In this document: piece by piece, positions 17,792 to 27,042 of the stretch
How positions within the stretch are numbered: position 1 is the stretch's first letter
Layout of the letters: every line of letters starts with the position of its first letter
Assembly: GCA_020638655.1 (NCBI GenBank)
Contig: JACKIC010000008.1
Location: 1 to 64,000 of the forward strand
DNA: 64,000 bases
DNA from: Planctomycetota bacterium
Lineage (GTDB): Bacteria; Planctomycetota; UBA1135; UBA2386
Direction of reading: 5' to 3'
Translations under genes and position numbers: made by a program
Notes under the pieces: generated by a model
Told to the model about the DNA's origin: nothing
Databases searched by the model: none
Seen by the model: only the letters and a program-made list of their open reading frames with translations

Positions 17792-19897
17792 ATGGGCTGG
17801 GAAACCGCACTCGATCGACTGCTGTTGCAGCAGATTCACCTCGCCGAAAAGGGCGAGACCAACGTCGACGCCGTCAAGCAGCAACTGCTCGACTACTGCG
17901 ACCTCGCCAGCAACCGCGCCGGCTGCGCGTTCCTGGCCGGGTATGCGCAGACGCTGCTCGAGCTCGACCTGCCGCCGTCGAGCGTCGATCACAGCCTGCG
18001 TCGCTGGACGCGTTTCGGCACGATCCGCGCCCTCGACCGTCAGGGGCAGCGCGAGCGCATCGCCGAGATGCTGCAGGACCCGCAGGCGCTGCTGGACCTG
18101 CTCAACGACCCCGAGGTCGCCGGCAATGTGCTGCCCTTGGTGGTGCGGTCGCTGTTCTGGTCGGGTGACATCAAGCTCGCCGTGCGCGCGATCCAGTTCC
18201 TCGCCGCCGAGCCCGGCACCGGCGAACTCGACACGATCGTCGACGCCGCGGTGACCGACCTGCTCGGGCGCCTGGAGACGCGGGTCGACAGCGACGACCA
18301 GGAGAGCACCGCGTCGATCCTCGGCAAGGTGCTCGGCATGGCCGGTTTCGAACGCCTGCCCGCCGACGTGCAGGCGCGCTACTACCGCGCGCTCGCCGAG
18401 CGCCTGCTCGCCGCGAGCGAATGGCAGGCCGCGACCGACGCGGCCGAGAAGGCCGAGTCCCTCGCCAGCAAGCACCCGATGCTCGCCAGTTCCGCGGCGC
18501 TGATCGCGGCACTCGCCGACCTGCGTGTGCACGACGTGCTGCACTGCGAACCGCACGAACAGCGGCGCGAGCGCGACGCGGCGCTCGCCAGACTGCAGCA
18601 CACCACCGAGAACCCGGCGCAGTCGTCGCCCGAGGCGATCTACCTGCGCAGCCTGCTCGCCTACGAGGTCGGCGACCTGCAGGCCGCCGCGCGCGGCTTC
18701 GACCGCGCGCTCGCCGGCCTGCGCCGCCTCGAGGGCCGCGACGTCGCGCTGCGCGACCGCGCGCGCTTCTACCAGGCCGCGGCGCTGCTCGCGATCGCCG
18801 ATCCGACCGAGCAGTCGCGCGCGCTGCGGCTGATGGAGCAGGCCCTCGACACCGTCAAGCCGGACCTCGAGAGCTTCTACGCGGTGCACGAGGCGCTCAA
18901 GCAGCACGACCGCCGGCTCGCGCTGCGGTTCCTCGACGCCGTCGACGTCGGCCGCGGCTCGTCGCCCGACCAGCTGCTGTTCGTCGCGCTCGAGTACCTG
19001 GCCCTCGGCGAAGCGGCGCCGGCGCTGCGTTCGGCGCGGCGCGTGCTCGAGGTCGCGGTCAATCTGGACCAACGCGTCGAGGCGCTGCGCGTCGTGCTGA
19101 CCGGCCACAACATGCTCGGCGAGCGCGACCACGCGCGGGCCTGCTACGCCGAGCTGCGCGAACTGCTGCAACAGCGCGGCAAGTTCGAGACGCTCGAGAA
19201 GCTGCTGCGCAACGAGGAGTTCGTCGGTCAGGCCCTGGATCACCTGGAGATCAAGGTCGAGCTCGCTGCGGTCTACGAGGAGCTCGAGGGCCACGAATAC
19301 GAGCGCGCCCAGCTGCTGGTCGCGATCGCGCGGTCGCTGCGGGCCCGCAAGGACGTCGAGGCGCTGCAGCAGGCGCACGGTCTGCTCGGCGAAGTCTCGT
19401 GCGTGTTCCCCGAGCTGGCCACCGAGGACCTCACGGCGATCGAGAAGCTGCTGGCGCTGCACGACCAGACGCCGTGCGTCGAGGACGGCGCCAAACAGGC
19501 GGCCCAGGCGGCCAAGAAGGCGCTCGGCCGGCCGGCCCGGGTGCTCGTGGTCGGCGGCAACGAGCGCCAGCGCGCGCATCACCCGCGGCTCGAGAAGCTG
19601 GCGGCCGAGTGGGGTTTCGAGTCGGAGTGGTTGATGACCAACTACACGTCGCCGCAGAAGATCGTCGGCCAGATCGGCGACCGCCTGCGCACCGGCGTCG
19701 ACATGCTGATGCTGCTGCACTGGAACCGGCACGAGACGACCGAGCCGGCCCTGGAACTGGCGCGGCAGGCCGGGGTCGCGGCGCGCACCGTGCACTACGC
19801 CGGCTTCACCAGCCTGCAGGTCGCGCTGGCCGAGCAGCTGCAGCGGCTGGCTGCGAACCAGCCCGCGCCGGCGCCGGCCAAGCAGAAGAGTCGATGA
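17792..19897 (+). CDS. Helical-repeat protein with a C-terminal DUF2325 domain
   Basis: 701 residues, no signal peptide. Residues about 1-560 are continuous amphipathic helices of TPR type (WQAATDAAEKAESLASKHP, GDLQAAARGFDRALAGLRRL). The last 120 residues read as DUF2325: VLVVGGNERQRAHHPRLE opens a Rossmann-like unit, then GFESEWLMTNY, GVDMLMLLHWNRHET and AARTVHYAGFTSLQVAL. DUF2325 is an uncharacterised Rossmann-like family; here the typical second-half Ser-His is replaced by Asn-Arg-His. The long repeat array suggests assembly with other proteins. It converges on the outer-membrane gene to the right, with a dif-like site in the gap. Confidence 0.7.
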   Translation: MGWETALDRLLLQQIHLAEKGETNVDAVKQQLLDYCDLASNRAGCAFLAGYAQTLLELDLPPSSVDHSLRRWTRFGTIRALDRQGQRERIAEMLQDPQALLDLLNDPEVAGNVLPLVVRSLFWSGDIKLAVRAIQFLAAEPGTGELDTIVDAAVTDLLGRLETRVDSDDQESTASILGKVLGMAGFERLPADVQARYYRALAERLLAASEWQAATDAAEKAESLASKHPMLASSAALIAALADLRVHDVLHCEPHEQRRERDAALARLQHTTENPAQSSPEAIYLRSLLAYEVGDLQAAARGFDRALAGLRRLEGRDVALRDRARFYQAAALLAIADPTEQSRALRLMEQALDTVKPDLESFYAVHEALKQHDRRLALRFLDAVDVGRGSSPDQLLFVALEYLALGEAAPALRSARRVLEVAVNLDQRVEALRVVLTGHNMLGERDHARACYAELRELLQQRGKFETLEKLLRNEEFVGQALDHLEIKVELAAVYEELEGHEYERAQLLVAIARSLRARKDVEALQQAHGLLGEVSCVFPELATEDLTAIEKLLALHDQTPCVEDGAKQAAQAAKKALGRPARVLVVGGNERQRAHHPRLEKLAAEWGFESEWLMTNYTSPQKIVGQIGDRLRTGVDMLMLLHWNRHETTEPALELARQAGVAARTVHYAGFTSLQVALAEQLQRLAANQPAPAPAKQKSR

Positions 19898-19958
19898 CCG
19901 GAGCTGCGGTCGGGGGATGACGAAAGCCCGGGACTCCTCGTCCCGCTCCCCCCCGTTA

Positions 19959-19986
19959 TGTTCCGATAAGATATGTTATGTAAAGC
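19959..19986 (+). other. Candidate chromosomal dif (XerCD recombination) site
   Basis: A 28-bp AT-rich island in very GC-rich DNA has the 11-6-11 layout of dif: left arm TGTTCCGATAA, spacer GATATG, right arm TTATGTAAAGC. The inner ends (ATAA...TTAT) are inverted as in known sites. By my hand alignment 20 of 28 positions match the B. subtilis dif as I recall it, including nearly all of the right (XerD-type) arm. It lies in a 163-bp gap between convergent genes, 14 bp after a small hairpin (CGGGAC-TCCTC-GTCCCG, 19929-19945). Nothing else is seen in this gap. Confidence 0.55.
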
Positions 19987-20060
19987 ACGGCGGGGGAGCT
20001 GCCTGGGGCGTGAGCTGCCTCGGTCCTCCTCCTGGCCCCTGACTCTTGGCGCTCCCTGCC

Positions 20061-21131
20061 TCAGCGCCCCGGCAGCCAGGTCGCCCCGATCCACGCGGTG
20101 AAGTCCGGCGACACGTGCCCGATCAGGTCCTCGCCGAAGGCGAACTCGAGCGACCAGGCCGACGCCACCTGCCAGCGGCCGCCGACCCACAGCAGCAGCT
20201 GATCCTGGTTGGCCTCGCGCAGGTCGAGTTCGCGCAGCGTCGAGGTCTCGAAGCCGAGCTGCACCAGCGCGGCGAAGTCGACCGCCCAGGGCAGTTCGAC
20301 GCCGATCCCGGCGGCGCTGACGTCGCGGAACGAGAAGCCCTCGCGGCGCGCCGGTGCCGGGGTCCCGGCGAACGTGTGCTGCAGATGGCCGTAGACCGCG
20401 GCCTGTTCGAAGCGCTGCTCGAACACCGCGCCGAACGTCGTGTCCAGCTGACCGCTGCCATAGCCTCGTTCGTCGTTGCCGGTCGGAAGCTCGATGCCGG
20501 CCCGCAGCGCCCAGGCAAACCCCGGGGTCGGCGCCGCGCCGGGCGGCCCGGACGCACACGGCGACCACGTCAGGGTCAGCGGGATGTCGAGCAGTTCGAA
20601 CGCCTCGCTCTGCACCTGCCAGACGGTCTGGCCGCCGCGCGTCGCCTCGATCTCCCAGACGTCCTTGGGGTTGGTGCTGCGCGCCTGGTCGGGAAAACCG
20701 AACAGGTCGTGGTAGCCGATCACGAAGTCGTCGAGGAAGCCGCCGCTGGTGTGCGCCACGGGGACCTCGATCCCGAACTCGAAGCCGCCGCCGAGTCCGA
20801 CATCGGCGGCCAGCGCCGCGCGCAGGTACTCGCCATCCATGACGAACTGGTCGCCGTTGTGGTTACCGAACAAGAACAGGTTCGTATAGGCCGCCTCGCC
20901 GCGTGCGGCGACGGCGCCGGCCTCCTGCACGGCGGCCCGGCGCGGCGGCATCGACTGCACCAGCAGCTGTGCGGGATGCTGGTTGCGGACCGGCAACGGG
21001 CCGGCGAACGCCGTCGGCGTCGTGCAGCCGGCCGCAGCCCAGATCACGAGCGCCCAGACCAGGAGCATCAACCCGCCGCGACGCAGGGCACGGACCGAAC
21101 AGGCGGGCTGCGCGCCCCTCACCGATGACAT
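20061..21131 (-). CDS. DUF3187-like outer-membrane beta-barrel protein
   Basis: 356 residues if the ATG at 21131 is used; an ATG at 21068 (MLLVWALVIWAAAGC) is an alternative that gives a shorter signal sequence. The hydrophobic segment ends AAAGC, a possible lipobox or signal cleavage region. The mature protein starts GPLPVRNQHP, the characteristic DUF3187 opening, and continues as alternating aromatic/polar strands (EFGIEVPVAHTSGGFLDDF, AWALRAGIELPTGN). It ends ...DFTAWIGATWLPGR, typical of barrels closing on an aromatic strand. Probably an outer-membrane protein of unknown transport role. It is divergent from the lipoprotein gene, with a 156-bp shared upstream region that holds no motif I can name beyond a -10-like hexamer for the other gene. 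Confidence 0.7.
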   Translation of the reverse strand: MSSVRGAQPACSVRALRRGGLMLLVWALVIWAAAGCTTPTAFAGPLPVRNQHPAQLLVQSMPPRRAAVQEAGAVAARGEAAYTNLFLFGNHNGDQFVMDGEYLRAALAADVGLGGGFEFGIEVPVAHTSGGFLDDFVIGYHDLFGFPDQARSTNPKDVWEIEATRGGQTVWQVQSEAFELLDIPLTLTWSPCASGPPGAAPTPGFAWALRAGIELPTGNDERGYGSGQLDTTFGAVFEQRFEQAAVYGHLQHTFAGTPAPARREGFSFRDVSAAGIGVELPWAVDFAALVQLGFETSTLRELDLREANQDQLLLWVGGRWQVASAWSLEFAFGEDLIGHVSPDFTAWIGATWLPGR

Positions 21132-21287
21132 TCAGCACAAGCTAGCGAAACACCGATGCCATTGCATCGTCGATGCCGGCCGCGAACCGGCGCTGTCATC
21201 GCCGTTTGCGCGACGCCGGACCGTCCGATCCCCCGCTGGGTGTTCCTGCGCCGCGCAGCCGCTACACTCCTCCGCTTGCCACTCCTC

Positions 21288-22493
21288 ATGCACAACCGCC
21301 CCATCGCCCGTTCCCTGCCTCTGCTCGCCCTGCTGCCGCTGGTCGGCGCCTGCGCCAACGGCGGCAAGCAGGACACCCCGCAGAGCGAGGTCAAGATCGC
21401 CGCGAGCCACCACCTGTTCGGCTTCCGCAGCCTGCCCGGTTTCGGCACGTTCCCGGTGACCCCCGACGTGGTGGTCACCGACCGCGGAGTGCTCAATCTG
21501 TTCGACGACAGCACCTACACGATCACTCGGCCCTCGGGCACCTCGTCCGCCGACCGTTACGCGCTGGCCAAGAACGGCGACTTCTCGGTCTACGTGACCG
21601 GCGGCGGCCGCGAGCCCTCGGTGGTCTTCCGCGGCGGCTACAGCCTCAACGACAACCTGTCGAACCTGTTCTTCACCGACCGTGTGTCGACGCCGAGCTC
21701 GCAGTCGATCGGCCTCTACTACGGCACCAAGGTAACCCCCGGGCAGATCGAACTCGAAGGCGCGTGGCACGTGCTGTCGCTGCACACGATCTTCGGGGAG
21801 ACCCTGCTGTCGCCCGACAACGTCGGGCGCGCCGCGAGCGGCGCGGTGTCGATCGCCGCGGGCAACGCCGGCGAAGCCCGCGGTATCAGCGGCACGGGCA
21901 CGCAGGGCACCGCCTCGGTGACCTTCGGCGGCACGATCCAGAACGTGCTGCAGAGCGGCACCGGTGACGGCACCTGCAACCTGACCCTGAACTATCAGCT
22001 CACGGGGCAGATCGCCGACAGTCGCGTGATGTACGCGGTCGCGACCAACAACCACGTGATGGCGCTCGACGCCGACGAGACCGACGGCGAAGCCGGCATG
22101 GTGTTCATGGTGCGCAAGTTCGACGCGCCCACCACCCCGGTCGATCCGGTGCGCACGACCGGCACGTTCCTGGTCGGTGGCCACACGCTGTTCGTCAACC
22201 CGACCAACTGCGGCTCGGACGCGTTCGTCGGCACCGTGACGCTGGGCAGCGGCGGCGCCTTCCGGCTCGACGCCGTCGGCAACAACGGCCAGGACTTCAG
22301 CTACATCGGCACCTACACGCTGAGCAGCGACGGCGGCATGTCGATCGCGATCAGCGGCACCAACGAGACCTGGTTCGGCGCGATCGACCGCGACTACAAC
22401 ACGTTCACGTTCGTCGACGGGTTCCTCGAGACGCGCAGCAACAACCAGCCCGAGCTCAACCTGGGTCTCGGCGTGCGCGTCAAGGCCAACTAG
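21288..22493 (+). CDS. Secreted lipoprotein, beta-rich, unknown function
   Basis: 401 residues. The ATG at 21288 precedes a clear lipoprotein signal: positively charged start, LPLLALLPL, and the lipobox LVGAC with lipidated C22. The mature protein is rich in Gly, Thr, Ser and Asn with many short beta strands (GFGTFPVTPDVVVTDRG, GGAFRLDAVGNNGQDFSYIG). This suggests a repetitive beta fold; no enzyme motif is visible. A TACACT hexamer at 21263-21268 lies 20 bp before the start and may be the -10 box, implying a very short leader; no matching -35 is evident. The 3' end runs into a degenerate tandem repeat that copies the last codon and stop. Confidence 0.65.
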   Translation: MHNRPIARSLPLLALLPLVGACANGGKQDTPQSEVKIAASHHLFGFRSLPGFGTFPVTPDVVVTDRGVLNLFDDSTYTITRPSGTSSADRYALAKNGDFSVYVTGGGREPSVVFRGGYSLNDNLSNLFFTDRVSTPSSQSIGLYYGTKVTPGQIELEGAWHVLSLHTIFGETLLSPDNVGRAASGAVSIAAGNAGEARGISGTGTQGTASVTFGGTIQNVLQSGTGDGTCNLTLNYQLTGQIADSRVMYAVATNNHVMALDADETDGEAGMVFMVRKFDAPTTPVDPVRTTGTFLVGGHTLFVNPTNCGSDAFVGTVTLGSGGAFRLDAVGNNGQDFSYIGTYTLSSDGGMSIAISGTNETWFGAIDRDYNTFTFVDGFLETRSNNQPELNLGLGVRVKAN

Positions 22494-22531
22494 GCCCAAC
22501 CAGGCCCAGCAGGACAGGCCCAACTGGGCAA
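22483..22531. repeat. Degenerate ~10-bp tandem repeat at a gene end
   Basis: AGGCCAACT, AGGCCCAACC, AGGCCCAGC and AGGCCCAACT follow each other from the last codons of the lipoprotein gene across its TAG and into the gap before aroA. The units are not multiples of three. Confidence 0.6.
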
Positions 22532-22536
22532 CGGGC

Positions 22537-23799
22537 TCACAGCAGCTGCCGCACATCGGCGCAGCGCGCCAGCCAGTCGAAGAAGCCCGGCCAGCTCTTG
22601 GCCACGGCAGCGCCGTGGTCGACGATCACGCCGCCGCGGCGCACGGTGCCGAGCAGCGCCAGCGCCATGACCACGCGGTGGTCGGCGGCGGTCGGCAGGT
22701 GCGCCGCTTCGGCGCCGTCGCGCAACGGACCTTCGACCACCAGGTCGTCGCCCTCGGTGGTCGCGCGCGCGCCGGCGGCCGTCAGGCCCGCGGCCATGGC
22801 CGCGAGGCGATCGCTCTCCTTGTGGCGCAGGTTCGGCAGGTCGCACAGGCGCGTCGTGCCCGGGCGGGTGGCGGCGGCAGCGGCCAGGACCGGCACGCAG
22901 TCGGGCCGGGCGCCGAGGCCGCGCAGCTGCACGTCCCGGTCCGCATTCGCGAACAGGCATCGCAGGTCCTCGTCGATCTGCAGGTCCGGATGCGACCCGA
23001 AGTGGAACGCGTCGAGACCCGCGGGCGGGTGCACGCCGTGCATCGCCGCCAACGCGGCGACGAACGCGCGCGCCGAGGCGTCGGGCGGCACCGCGTACTC
23101 CCCCGCCGGGGGCGCTGTGCCCGCGACCGTGAAGCAGCTGGCGCCGGCGTCGTGTTGCTCTTCGACCACGAGCCCGAACGCGCGCAGCACGGCCGCCGTC
23201 AGGTGCAGGTAGCCCCCTGCGCGCGGCGCGTTCGCGACGAGTTCGCCGCCGCCGCCGAGCGCCAGCGCCAGCAGCGCACCGGTCGCCGGCTGGGTGCTGA
23301 CCGCGGCGTCGACGCGCCAGGACCGCGCCGCGGTCGACAGGCCAGCGGAGCCGTCGGCTTGCAGCGGTAGCTCGTCGCTGCTGCAGGCGACGCCGAGCGC
23401 GCGCAGCGCCCGCACCGCCGCGCCGAACGGGCGTCGGCGCAGGCCGGGTGCGCCGTCGAGCTGCAGGCAGCCGCCGAGCAGCGGTACGAGCATCAGCAGG
23501 GTGCGCGCCGCGGTGCCGTTCTCGCCGACGTGTGCCTGCAGCTGCTGCCCCGGGCGAAGCGGCGCGCCGGTCACGCGGCGTTCGTCGCCGCGCGCCTGCA
23601 CGTCTCGGCCCCACGATCGCAGCACCCGCTCCAGGCACGCGACGTCGTCGCCATCGGGCACGCCGCGCAGCAGGCGCTCGCCTGCAGAGAACGCTGCCAG
23701 CAGCAGCGCCCGCTGCGCGTGGCTCTTGCAGCCGGGAAGGCGCGGCGCGCCGAGATCGGCAGGCACGCCTGCGTCCCGGGGCTGGATCTGGAATCGCAC
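22537..23799 (-). CDS. aroA: 3-phosphoshikimate 1-carboxyvinyltransferase (EPSP synthase)
   Basis: 420 residues from a GTG at 23799 preceded by AAGGGG. It transfers the enolpyruvyl group of PEP to shikimate-3-phosphate, the sixth step towards chorismate, in the cytoplasm. Family blocks are present though divergent: substrate-binding PGCKSHAQRALLLAA near residue 22, GENGTAARTLL (commonly GNAGTAMR), the RHKESDRLAAM signature, and DHRVVMALALLG near the end. The usual first-block GSKS is GCKS here. It is divergently arranged with purC, the two starts being 67 bp apart. Confidence in the enzyme class is high; the altered GTA block might affect inhibitor sensitivity or PEP affinity, which I cannot judge. 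Confidence 0.92.
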   Translation of the reverse strand: MRFQIQPRDAGVPADLGAPRLPGCKSHAQRALLLAAFSAGERLLRGVPDGDDVACLERVLRSWGRDVQARGDERRVTGAPLRPGQQLQAHVGENGTAARTLLMLVPLLGGCLQLDGAPGLRRRPFGAAVRALRALGVACSSDELPLQADGSAGLSTAARSWRVDAAVSTQPATGALLALALGGGGELVANAPRAGGYLHLTAAVLRAFGLVVEEQHDAGASCFTVAGTAPPAGEYAVPPDASARAFVAALAAMHGVHPPAGLDAFHFGSHPDLQIDEDLRCLFANADRDVQLRGLGARPDCVPVLAAAAATRPGTTRLCDLPNLRHKESDRLAAMAAGLTAAGARATTEGDDLVVEGPLRDGAEAAHLPTAADHRVVMALALLGTVRRGGVIVDHGAAVAKSWPGFFDWLARCADVRQLL

Positions 23800-23866
23800 G
23801 CACCCCTTGTAGCCACCGCGCCGACCTTCCGCACTTGCGGCCTTTCGTCCGGCGCGGGGGCGCTGC

Positions 23867-24769
23867 ATGATCCTCGCCGTGAGCGACGAACCCCTGCTGT
23901 CTCTCGAACTGCCGTTCGCCAAGAAGCTCGGCTCGGGCAAGGTGCGCGAGATCTTCGCGCTCGGCGACGACCTGCTGCTCGTCGCCACCGACCGCGTCTC
24001 GGCGTTCGACGTCGTGATGCGAGAAGGCGTGCCGGGCAAGGGCCGCGTGCTCACCGGCACTTCGGTGTTCTGGTTCGGACTGCTGCGCGACGTGTGCGCC
24101 AACCACCTGCTGTCGGCGGACGTCGACGCGTGGCCCGAGGTGCCGTCCGAGTATCGCGAGGTGCTGCGCGGCCGCGCGATGCGGTGCAAGCGCTGCGAAC
24201 CGCTGCCCGTCGAATGGGTCGTGCGCGGGTTCCTGACCGGCTCTGGCTACAGCGACTACCAGAAGTCCGGCGCGGTCAGCGGGGTGGCGCTGCCCGCGGG
24301 CCTGCAGCACGCGAGCGAGCTGCAGCCGCCGATCCTGACGCCGTCGACGAAGGCGGCGTCAGGCCACGACGAGCCGATCGACTTCGCGCGCGTCGTCGAA
24401 CTCGTCGGCGAGCGCGTCGCCCTCGCCGCGCGCGACACGGCCCTGAAGCTCTACCAGCGCGGCCGCGACCACGCCCGCACGCGTGGCATCGTCATCGCCG
24501 ACACCAAGTTCGAGTTCGGCCTCGCCGACGGCGAGCTGGTGCTGATCGACGAGTGCCTGACTCCCGACAGCAGCCGGTTCTGGCCCGCCGACGAGGTGCG
24601 ACCCGGCGGCAAGCCGACCTCGTTCGACAAGCAGTATCTGCGCGACTGGCTGCTCTCGTCCGGCTGGGACCGCACCCCACCACCGCCCACCTTGCCCGAC
24701 GACGTCGTGCGCAAGACCGCCGCGACCTACGCGGAGATCCAACGTCGCCTGACCGCACCGAAGAACTGA
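23867..24769 (+). CDS. purC: Phosphoribosylaminoimidazole-succinocarboxamide synthase (SAICAR synthetase)
   Basis: 300 residues. It ligates aspartate to CAIR using ATP in purine synthesis. Diagnostic blocks: GSGKVREIFALGDDLLLVATDRVSAFD at the start, PVEWVVRGFLTGSGY, TPSTKA, IADTKFEFGL, LIDECLTPDSSRFW and FDKQYLRDWL. The length fits the longer PurC form. The start is the ATG at 23867; a GTG four codons later is possible. mtnA follows after 8 bp on the same strand, so the two probably form an operon. Confidence 0.97.
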   Translation: MILAVSDEPLLSLELPFAKKLGSGKVREIFALGDDLLLVATDRVSAFDVVMREGVPGKGRVLTGTSVFWFGLLRDVCANHLLSADVDAWPEVPSEYREVLRGRAMRCKRCEPLPVEWVVRGFLTGSGYSDYQKSGAVSGVALPAGLQHASELQPPILTPSTKAASGHDEPIDFARVVELVGERVALAARDTALKLYQRGRDHARTRGIVIADTKFEFGLADGELVLIDECLTPDSSRFWPADEVRPGGKPTSFDKQYLRDWLLSSGWDRTPPPPTLPDDVVRKTAATYAEIQRRLTAPKN

Positions 24770-24777
24770 TTCGCACC

Positions 24778-25830
24778 ATGACCGCGAACCTGCAACCCTT
24801 GCCGCCGACGATCGCCTGGCGCGGCGGCCCCGACGGGCACCTCGAGCTGCTCGACCAGACGCAGCTGCCGCACCGCTACCACGTGCTCGAACTGGGCGAT
24901 CTGGAAGGCGTGATCGACGCCATCCGCCGCCTGTCGGTGCGCGGCGCCCCCGCGATCGGCGTCGCCGCGGCGTATGGCATGGTGCTCGGCGTGCGCCGGG
25001 CCGCGCCGATGGCCAACGCGCTGGTCGAGACCGCGCGCCTGGTCGGCGCCAAGCTGACCGCGGCGCGCCCCACCGCCGTCAACCTCGCGTGGGCCGTCGA
25101 CCGCATGGTGCAGGCCGCGATCGCGCGCCCCGCGCTGCCCGACCTGCTGCGTGAGGCGCAGGCGATCCACGCCGAAGACGAAGCCTCCTGCCTGCGCATG
25201 GGCGAGTTCGGCTGCGATCTGATCGGCGCGGGCGACACGGTGCTGACGCACTGCAACACCGGCCGCCTCGCCACCGCCGGCGACGGCACCGCGTTGGCCG
25301 TCCTGTTCGCCGCCTGGCGCAAGGGCACGCGCTTCTCGGTGCTCGCCGACGAGACCCGCCCGCTGCTGCAGGGCGCCCGCCTGACCGCGCTCGAACTCGC
25401 CGCGGCCGGCATCCCGGTCGAGGTGATCGCCGACGGTGCGGCCGCCGGCCTGATCGCCCGCCGGCAGGTGTCGCTGGCGATCGTCGGCGCCGACCGCATC
25501 GCCACCAACGGCGACTTCGCCAACAAGGTCGGCACCTACGCCGTGGCCCTGGCCTGCGCGGCCCACGGGGTGCCGTTCTACGTGGCGGCGCCGGCCTCCA
25601 CGTTCGATCCCCAGCTCGACGACGGGCGGCACATCCCGATCGAAGAGCGCGATGCCACCGAGATCACGGCCTTCGCCGGCAAGCCGGTGGTCGCGGCCGG
25701 GATCGGGGCCCGCAACCCCGCCTTCGACGTCACGCCGGCCGGCCTGGTGAAGGCCTTCGTGACCGACCACGGCCTGCTGCGCCCCCCGTTCGGCCCCGCG
25801 ATCAAGCAGATGCTGCGCAGCGGTCGATGA
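24778..25830 (+). CDS. mtnA: S-methyl-5-thioribose-1-phosphate isomerase
   Basis: 350 residues. It isomerises methylthioribose-1-phosphate to methylthioribulose-1-phosphate in methionine salvage. Signature residues: RGAPAIGVAAAYG, catalytic C159 in THCNTG, D239 in VGADRIATNGDFANKVGT, and IPIEERD near the C-terminus. The related eIF2B/ribose-1,5-bisphosphate isomerase families share the fold, but the HCNTG and IEER motifs favour MtnA. No other methionine salvage gene is in the window. The small basic protein gene follows after 7 bp. Confidence 0.95.
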   Translation: MTANLQPLPPTIAWRGGPDGHLELLDQTQLPHRYHVLELGDLEGVIDAIRRLSVRGAPAIGVAAAYGMVLGVRRAAPMANALVETARLVGAKLTAARPTAVNLAWAVDRMVQAAIARPALPDLLREAQAIHAEDEASCLRMGEFGCDLIGAGDTVLTHCNTGRLATAGDGTALAVLFAAWRKGTRFSVLADETRPLLQGARLTALELAAAGIPVEVIADGAAAGLIARRQVSLAIVGADRIATNGDFANKVGTYAVALACAAHGVPFYVAAPASTFDPQLDDGRHIPIEERDATEITAFAGKPVVAAGIGARNPAFDVTPAGLVKAFVTDHGLLRPPFGPAIKQMLRSGR

Positions 25831-25837
25831 GACCGGC

Positions 25838-26152
25838 ATGGCCAGCGCGACCAAGAAGAACGCCAGGAAGAAGTCAGCCCCGAGCAAGGCCGGCAAGCGC
25901 CGCGTCGGCACGGTCGCGGGCAAGGCCACCAAGAAGGCCGCGGCCCGCGCCAGGCCGGCCGCTTCCAGCAGCAAGAAGGCCGCGGCCAAGGCCGACCCGG
26001 AGCGCAGCTCGCCGGCGCTCGCCGAGGTCGACGCGGACGTGCTCGAGTTCATCGCCGCGATCGACCGCTTCAAGCAGCAACACAGCCGCCCGTTCCCGAG
26101 CTGGAGCGAGGTGCTGATGGTCGTGCGTGAGCTCGGCTATCGGCGCGGCTGA
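25838..26152 (+). CDS. Small protein with a Lys/Ala-rich histone-like tail
   Basis: 104 residues. The first 55 are Lys, Ala, Arg and Ser with KKxA-type repeats (KKNARKKSA, KATKKAAARA), resembling the tails of bacterial histone H1-like proteins that bind DNA or RNA electrostatically. The last 45 form a compact helical domain (DADVLEFIAAIDRFKQQHS, then WSEVLMVVRELGYRRG) that looks like a small helix-turn-helix-type fold. It follows mtnA by 7 bp. A nucleoid-associated protein is a reasonable guess from composition only. Confidence 0.6.
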   Translation: MASATKKNARKKSAPSKAGKRRVGTVAGKATKKAAARARPAASSSKKAAAKADPERSSPALAEVDADVLEFIAAIDRFKQQHSRPFPSWSEVLMVVRELGYRRG

Positions 26153-26179
26153 TCGCCGCCGCCTGAGGATGCGCGGCGC

Positions 26180-27042
26180 TCAGTCGACCAGCACGCCGCG
26201 CCAGCACAGCCACGCGAGCACCAGCCCCGCGAGGATGCGGTACCAGGCGAACGGCGCGAAGGTGTGGCGCCGCAGGAACGCGACGAACGGCACCACCACC
26301 GCGAGCGCGCTGACGAACGCGACCAGCGAGCCGATCACGAACGCGGTCAGCAGGTCACCGTGCAGCATCTCGCGGTAGCCGAGCAGCTTGTAGAGCGCGG
26401 CGCCGTACAGGATCGGCAGGCCGACCAGGAACGAGAACTCCGCGGCGGCCGTGCGCGACAGGCCGAGCAGCAGCGCGCCGGCGATGGTCGCCCCGGCGCG
26501 GCTGGTGCCGGGCACGAGCGCCAGGCACTGCCACAGACCGACGAAGAACGCGGTCCGGTAGGTCATCGTCGCCACCTCGCCGGTCGGCGCGCCGCGCCGG
26601 CGCAGCACGCGCTCGAGCACGAGCAGCAGCACGCCGCCGATCAGCACCGTGGCCGCGACGACCTTCGCCGAGAACAGGTGCTCGTCGATGTAGTCGTCGA
26701 ACAACAGTCCGAGCACCACCGCGGGCACCGCCGCGACGAAGATCTGCAGCAGCAGGTTGGGCTGCGCGCGATCGACGCGCAGCACCGTCTGCGCGGCGTG
26801 CCACAGCCGTCGCCAGTACAGCACCAGGATGGCGCTGATCGCGCCGAGCTGGATGCCGATCGCGAAGACGTTGTTGGCCTCGCTCGCGCTCATGCCGAGC
26901 AGGCGCTGCGCCACGATCAGGTGGCCGGTGCTCGAGATCGGCAGGAACTCGGTGAGGCCCTCGACGAGCCCGAGCACGACCGCGTCGAACCAGCCGATCG
27001 CCGCCTGTTCCTGCCCAGCCAGCTGGGCAGCGAGAGGGCCGA

